Shown one piece after another: positions 59,535-64,000 of a stretch of DNA of 64,000 nucleotides. Position numbers and translations under genes: made by a program. The DNA comes from Cornus controversa (Eukaryota; Streptophyta; Magnoliopsida; Cornales; Cornaceae), in assembly GCA_026545225.1 (NCBI GenBank), contig CM048845.1:51994033-52058032 (forward strand), written 5' to 3'. Numbering within the stretch: the stretch's first letter is position 1; each line of letters opens with the position of its first letter. Under the pieces are notes generated by a model. That model saw only the letters and a program-made list of their open reading frames with translations. It had not been told where the DNA came from and did no database searches.

Positions 59535-60636
59535 TATTGAGTGCAAATTTGATACTTTAGCGTTAACAAAAACACACACACACATATGGAAGAACCACCA
59601 TATGTAATATGACTATATGACTACAAGAGCAATTTAGGTTTAATTCAGTTTTCCAGTGCGGTTTTTAACCATGCAGAAAACAAAACTATATTAATCCATT
59701 TGGTTAACAATTTTTTAAGTAAAAAACCACAAGTCTGTCTTCAAAGAATAGTGTTTGACCTAGGGCACTTCCATCTTAATTTGGATTTTTTTTTCTCCTC
59801 ACTTTCTATCAATTTCCATACAGAAAGATGAAAAATACTTATATGGCCAGAAGCAGACCCAGCGTAGGCCCAAGCCATGTGCCTCCGAGCCCATGATGGC
59901 TCTATTCACCTTTTTTATGCTTAGGAATATGGTTTATAAAAAATTACAAAATGTCTCTCTTGAAATTATATATTTTTTAAAAATCTCTCAAATTTTTATT
60001 TCTTTTCATTCTTACTTTTCTTCTTCTTTGTTTTTTTAATTACCTTGAAAAAAAATCCCTTTATCCAATTGAACTCTCTTTTTTCCCCTTCAAAGTACTC
60101 TCATATTTTTTCCTCCTTATTTTCTCCTTCTTTTTGTTTTCTTTTTTTTTTTCACTTGTTTTTGTTGTTGTAGCTGAACAACTGTAATGAGATTTAAAAA
60201 AAAACCAATCTAATATAAATAATATTTTTAAAATAATTCAAATATTTTTTTATAAAATATTGTGCAACAAATTAGTTACCAAACATGTTTTTGTTTTGAG
60301 AATAAATAACACCACAAAAAATGTTACTATTTTTGCTTCATATGAAATCAAAAATACAAAATGAAACTTGTCATAAAAAGAACCCTTAATGTCTGTATTT
60401 TACTATTTTATGTTTCCAGATATATTTTTTTTACATCATTTGTTTTTTGAATTATTTTATATTACATTAATTTTGATTATTGCACCATCAAGGATATACT
60501 TCTATTTTCTGGCGGCTTGTCTTACGGCATGGTTAATTGGAAAAAAAAAAAGATATTTCAACTTTTTTAATATGATGCCTGAAATTAATTTCTAGCTCTA
60601 CCCCAGTATATGGCCGTGGTAGTTGTTTTTTAAATG
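59535..60636. other. AT-rich intergenic sequence, no gene seen
   Basis: Poly-T/C-rich stretches at 60000-60150. Nothing recognisable apart from a short CACACACACA run at 59572. Confidence 0.5.
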
Positions 60637-60950
60637 ATTGGTATTATGTTACACATCTATTACACGTTAGCTTCAGATTTTTCTTACAATACCTCCACCA
60701 AATTTGAATTTCTTGAACAAATCTTTTAACTTCAAGGAAAGAGAAATAAGACTTAAAGAAGTAGAGCAGATCAGACAAGTCTCTAGAGTCCCACCACCAT
60801 TATCATCCCAATCTCTTTCTTATGTAAAGCTAAAGTTTTGAGTTCTTTGTCTTCAAATACTACTTTACAGCATGAGTATGCAATTATTAATAGATAACTG
60901 TGACACATCATGAGTGAGAGAAGATGCAGATAGAAGATAGTGCAGAAGAT
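60637..60950 (+). pseudogene. Duplicated 3' end of RBOH (last exon remnant and 3' UTR)
   Basis: The plus strand reads LASDFSYNTSTKFEFLEQIF then a stop (60667-60729), aligning with [20 protein letters not shown] at the end of the RBOH at 17575. Similarity continues through the 3' UTR (CTCTAGAGTCCCACCACC, CATTATCATCCCAATCTC, GTAAAGCTAAAGTT) to about 60950. Upstream, 60637-60666 is a deleted remnant of [10 protein letters not shown]. Without the rest of the gene it cannot be functional. It lies 43 kb away and inverted. Confidence 0.88.
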
Positions 60951-61103
60951 AGTGCAGCAGCCCTTAAAAGTGTATAAAAGGCATGGGAAAGAGGGCTTTA
61001 AGTCTCAAGTCTTAATTTGGCATACTCTAGATTATGTGGGGTTCACTTGAAATCTTGAACAATTATAATTTTGGTCAAGTGGCATTATTTATAAGCTTAG
61101 GAG

Positions 61104-61280
61104 GCATTATGATACAATTAAACTAAGTTTTATTTAACTTTCTTTATGCTATTAAGTCACGAGTAATGAATTTGAAGAGTTGAGTCTTGTGAGCTTGCCA
61201 TGCATTATGATTCAATTAAAGTGAGTTTTCTTTAACTTTCTTTATGCTATTAAAGTCATGAGTAATGAATTTGAAGAGGT
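61104..61280 (+). repeat. 98-bp tandem duplication
   Basis: GCATTATGAT(A/T)CAATTAAA starts at 61104 and 61202; both units contain AACTTTCTTTATGCTATTAA. Confidence 0.85.
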
Positions 61281-61645
61281 CTTATTGATCATCTCAATTA
61301 TAAAGCAAGTCTTAAAGTAATGGGCTAACCTCCGTGTGAATAATAGGGCTCTTACTCAATTTTCTTTTCTCCTTGATTTTAAATTTTACATCTCTACCAT
61401 CAAACCTCAAACTCCAACCCTAATTAGTTGAATATTTAGCAACCGAACTCTTTACTTTTTAGCTATTTGAAACAACTCTTAACGTCCTACATCAATGGTC
61501 CTGCTTGGATGGGGGGTTGGATAAGGTAGAAGTCATTTTCGCATGACCAAAATATGTCATTCTTGAGTCAATATGACTGGTTGTGGTCCAATTCAATATA
61601 TTTGATTCAGAAGAGGTATAGAGATGCGCTGAGTTAATGGGTGGT

Positions 61646-61784
61646 GGAAATGGAAAATATCAACCACTAACCTAAATATTGACTGTCAAATTTTAATTTT
61701 ATATATATATATATTGGAAATGGAAAATATCAACCACTAACCTAAATATTGACTGTCAAATTTTAATTATATATATATATATAT
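61646..61784 (+). repeat. 70-bp tandem duplication with AT tail
   Basis: GGAAATGGAAAATATCAACC starts at 61646 and 61716; each unit ends in an (AT)n run. Confidence 0.9.
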
Positions 61785-62331
61785 GTTCTGATCGATGTTG
61801 ATGAAACTAATACGAATATTATATTATGTCGCTAATAAGTCCTTTCACATGAACTTATGCTAAAATGATTCATTTGAAATTCATAATAAATTTGTGTCGT
61901 GTTCTTATTTGACGCGCTGTCTCTACATAATTAAAATAACAGGCAAGGTTTGTGATGATTTTCTGTTTCTCACTATTTAATTGGTTTTAAATCTTAATCT
62001 ATGTCCTTAGTACATGTGTGAAAACCTACAATCTCGTTTTCTTAATTCATGTCAAAGTGGACACTAGAGAACATTTTAGATTTGCTTTCTTGTTGCTTCA
62101 CCTCCACTCCCATCAGTTCAGGGCTAGTCCACATGAAATTTCTCCAGTAAGTTACAGTGCAGATGCTCTAGGAGTGCCAAAATCCAAAGAGGCCAATGCA
62201 GATGCTTTAAGAGTTGCATTGCATTGCCTTTTATCCCCCAACCTCACTGATGTTCACGTTTCTATTACTCTCTTTCTAAGTCAATTATAAGATTAAACTA
62301 TTTAAGTTAACATATGTTTCGGAAATTCACT
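61785..62331. other. No feature seen
   Basis: An open frame at 62018-62290 shows no recognisable domain and is not called. Confidence 0.4.
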
Positions 62332-63600
62332 TGTCATGCCCTGATTTTCAACATCTGGTTAAGAACAAAGGAAATGGTAGTGATTAAGAAGTAGTTTAAC
62401 CGGTTCACCCTAATGAATCTCTCAACTGGGTTACTTGACTCCATATGTGGTAAGGATTTCCAATTAAAACTTATACCATTGAATAGAGGGTTAAAAATAT
62501 TCAAGTTCAAAAAATAATAATAATAATAATAATAATCACTCGATTCTAATTTGAAACGAAGGAGATATGCCCATTTGAAGTTAGGACAAAAATCTATCAA
62601 TGTTATGAATTTGGCGCACGTGCGCTCTTAAAAAGGGCACGTGTACCTTTTAAATAGTAGCCCAAAATCGGCTTTCTCAAATAGGCCGGTGCACGAGTGC
62701 CCTTAAAAGGGACACACGCGCCTTTTTGGCAGTGGCCAAAAGGCATAGTTTCTACAGTTCATCATCTACTAAAAATTCCCAATCATTTTCAACCAAATAT
62801 TCTAAGTTGTCCATAACTCAAATAAAACTAGTAATAGCACATGTAAATGAGAGCAACATCATAATACATTGATCATAATCCAAAACATGTCCAAAATACA
62901 TTCATCCCAAAGGAATCAAACTAGTCCAAAGACTTACTTCTTTGAGGAAAAGAGAGAATATTGAAGGGGAACAATGCCCGTGATATACATTTGATAAGAT
63001 CATCATCCTAACATCATTGTTCCTCTATATTATCCATATTCGCTCTCTAAATGCCCAACATAACATACATAAGCAAAATATAGAAAGACTCAAAATTAAA
63101 GCGCTCTGATCCTTAGCACTCCTAAGCATCCTCGATGACATGCACCTTATCTGTAAAAATGTTTGTGAGGGAGGGGGTCAGTGACAAATTTTCCAGTACG
63201 AATGCTCAAACCAACTTAACACAATGACTCAAGAGATCATGCATGAATGCAATATAGCATACCTATCAAACTACAAGGCATTCCATACAATGCTCATGGC
63301 ATCAACATTAAATTCACGCTATATATGCATTGATATTTTATCAAATAAAGCTTATCCATATCATAAGCAAATATAACATCATGTATTACAAATACATATC
63401 AACAAATTCAACTTGGGTTCACAAACATAAGCAAAACTCAAACACCAAGTTAACATTCAAAATAAAACAATTGGGAGTAGTCGACAATCAAAAACTGAAG
63501 TACATGCCTTGTTTTACGAGCTATTAACCCAATGGTAATGACACCTGCTTGGTCAAGTCATAGGGCCTTTTACCCTAGGCTCTGGGCCCTTCTTGCTTGC
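62332..63600 (-). mobile_element. Chromovirus-like LTR, partial, minus orientation
   Basis: TGTCATGCCCTGATTTTCAA at 62332 reads on the minus strand as an LTR end in GGGCATGACA, like the terminus at 43346. Features on the minus strand include TCACTGACCCCCTCCC near 63172-63187 and two related units with GGGCACGTG / GGGACACACGCGCC (62610-62735). The 5' end is unresolved and could lie anywhere up to about 63910. Confidence 0.45.
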
Positions 63601-63913
63601 TATGACATCCTCCCAAAAATCAACACCCTATAACATAAGTTACAAACACATCCATTCTAACCAAATCAAGAATTCATCAAATTCTTCACAAGTACATTTT
63701 ATGCCACTTTAATCAATGTACAATAAGTCCAAATCATGCATATTATGATGTAATGGCATCCTTCTCACTATTTATCATAAATCATGCATTTTTGAGAAAA
63801 AAAATTCATTTGTGCATTTCATCAAACACATGAGGCATGCAACATACATGTCTTCAAAATCATTTATATGATTCCAAATGAACTAAGCATATTCTCAAAT
63901 GAACTAATCATGC

Positions 63914-64000
63914 TTTTATGGAGTTGAATTACCCAACTCACGACTTGGAGTTAGCGGTGGTAATCTTTGCATTGAAGATGTGGAGGCATTATTTGTACGT
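63914..64000 (+). pseudogene. pol: Ty3/gypsy RNase H fragment at the window edge
   Basis: The plus strand encodes [19 protein letters not shown] followed by LKMWRHYLY, the conserved start of RNase H in chromovirus-type pol (usual form [25 protein letters not shown]). It begins abruptly after AT-rich LTR-like sequence and continues past the window, so it may belong to a larger element to the right. Confidence 0.85.

Noticed and set aside
62018..62290. 90-codon ORF as a small gene
   Set aside because: No domain, no repeat support, AT-rich surroundings and no splice context; chance is the simpler explanation.
63520..63590. Possible tRNA gene or SINE head (AACCCAATGGTAATGACACC)
   Set aside because: No matching B box or cloverleaf could be built from the following sequence.

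Overview
This 64 kb window looks like AT-rich nuclear DNA of a eudicot plant. It has GT-AG spliced genes, long (AT)n, (CT)n and (TTA)n microsatellites, and mostly LTR-retrotransposon sequence with TRIMs and MITEs. The species cannot be named from the sequence. Only two genes look like host genes. One is a 13-exon RBOH NADPH oxidase on the minus strand (17575-23517, 849 codons, frame intact across every junction). The other is a short CC-NBS protein without LRRs on the minus strand (24028-25239). Both lie in a roughly 8 kb island; almost everything else is mobile DNA, largely decayed and nested.

Left part (1-17.3 kb): a copia-like LTR (1-636, 12289-12535, 15374-15700) is broken by two insertions. 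The first is an Athila-type Ty3/gypsy element (637-12288) with two 1.5 kb LTRs plus an extra partial third LTR, a tRNA-Asp-type primer site, gag, a protease-integrase fusion lacking RT/RNase H, and an env-position ORF. The second is a 2.8 kb solo LTR (12536-15373) with a perfect 5-bp target duplication. A TRIM and a 5' piece of the same solo-LTR family follow.

Middle (17.3-39.7 kb): the RBOH and NBS genes, then two further truncated copies of the NBS 5' end (29867-30000 and 36813-36982). Each of the three NBS copies is followed by the same flank and by a long-inverted-repeat transposon. These blocks are separated by a solo LTR (25858-29305), duplicated MITEs, a complete 563-bp TRIM with perfect GTGAT duplications (33255-33817) and two truncated LTRs.

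Right part (39.7-64 kb): a G/T-skewed block, a tandem-repeat-bearing LTR ending at 43346, and a decayed Tat-lineage gypsy element on the minus strand (aRNH, two zinc-finger modules, integrase) with an antisense additional ORF. Then come a copia LTR and 3' region, two solo LTRs of 3.3-3.5 kb, a tandem TRIM array split by one of them, a duplicated 3' fragment of RBOH (60637-60950) and a chromovirus-like RNase H fragment at the right edge.

RBOH (superoxide production) and NBS proteins (pathogen sensing) both belong to plant immunity, but being neighbours here does not show that they work together. Most retroelement stops can be explained by single C-to-T or G-to-A transitions, as expected of old methylated copies. 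I see no CRISPR array, rRNA gene or convincing tRNA gene.
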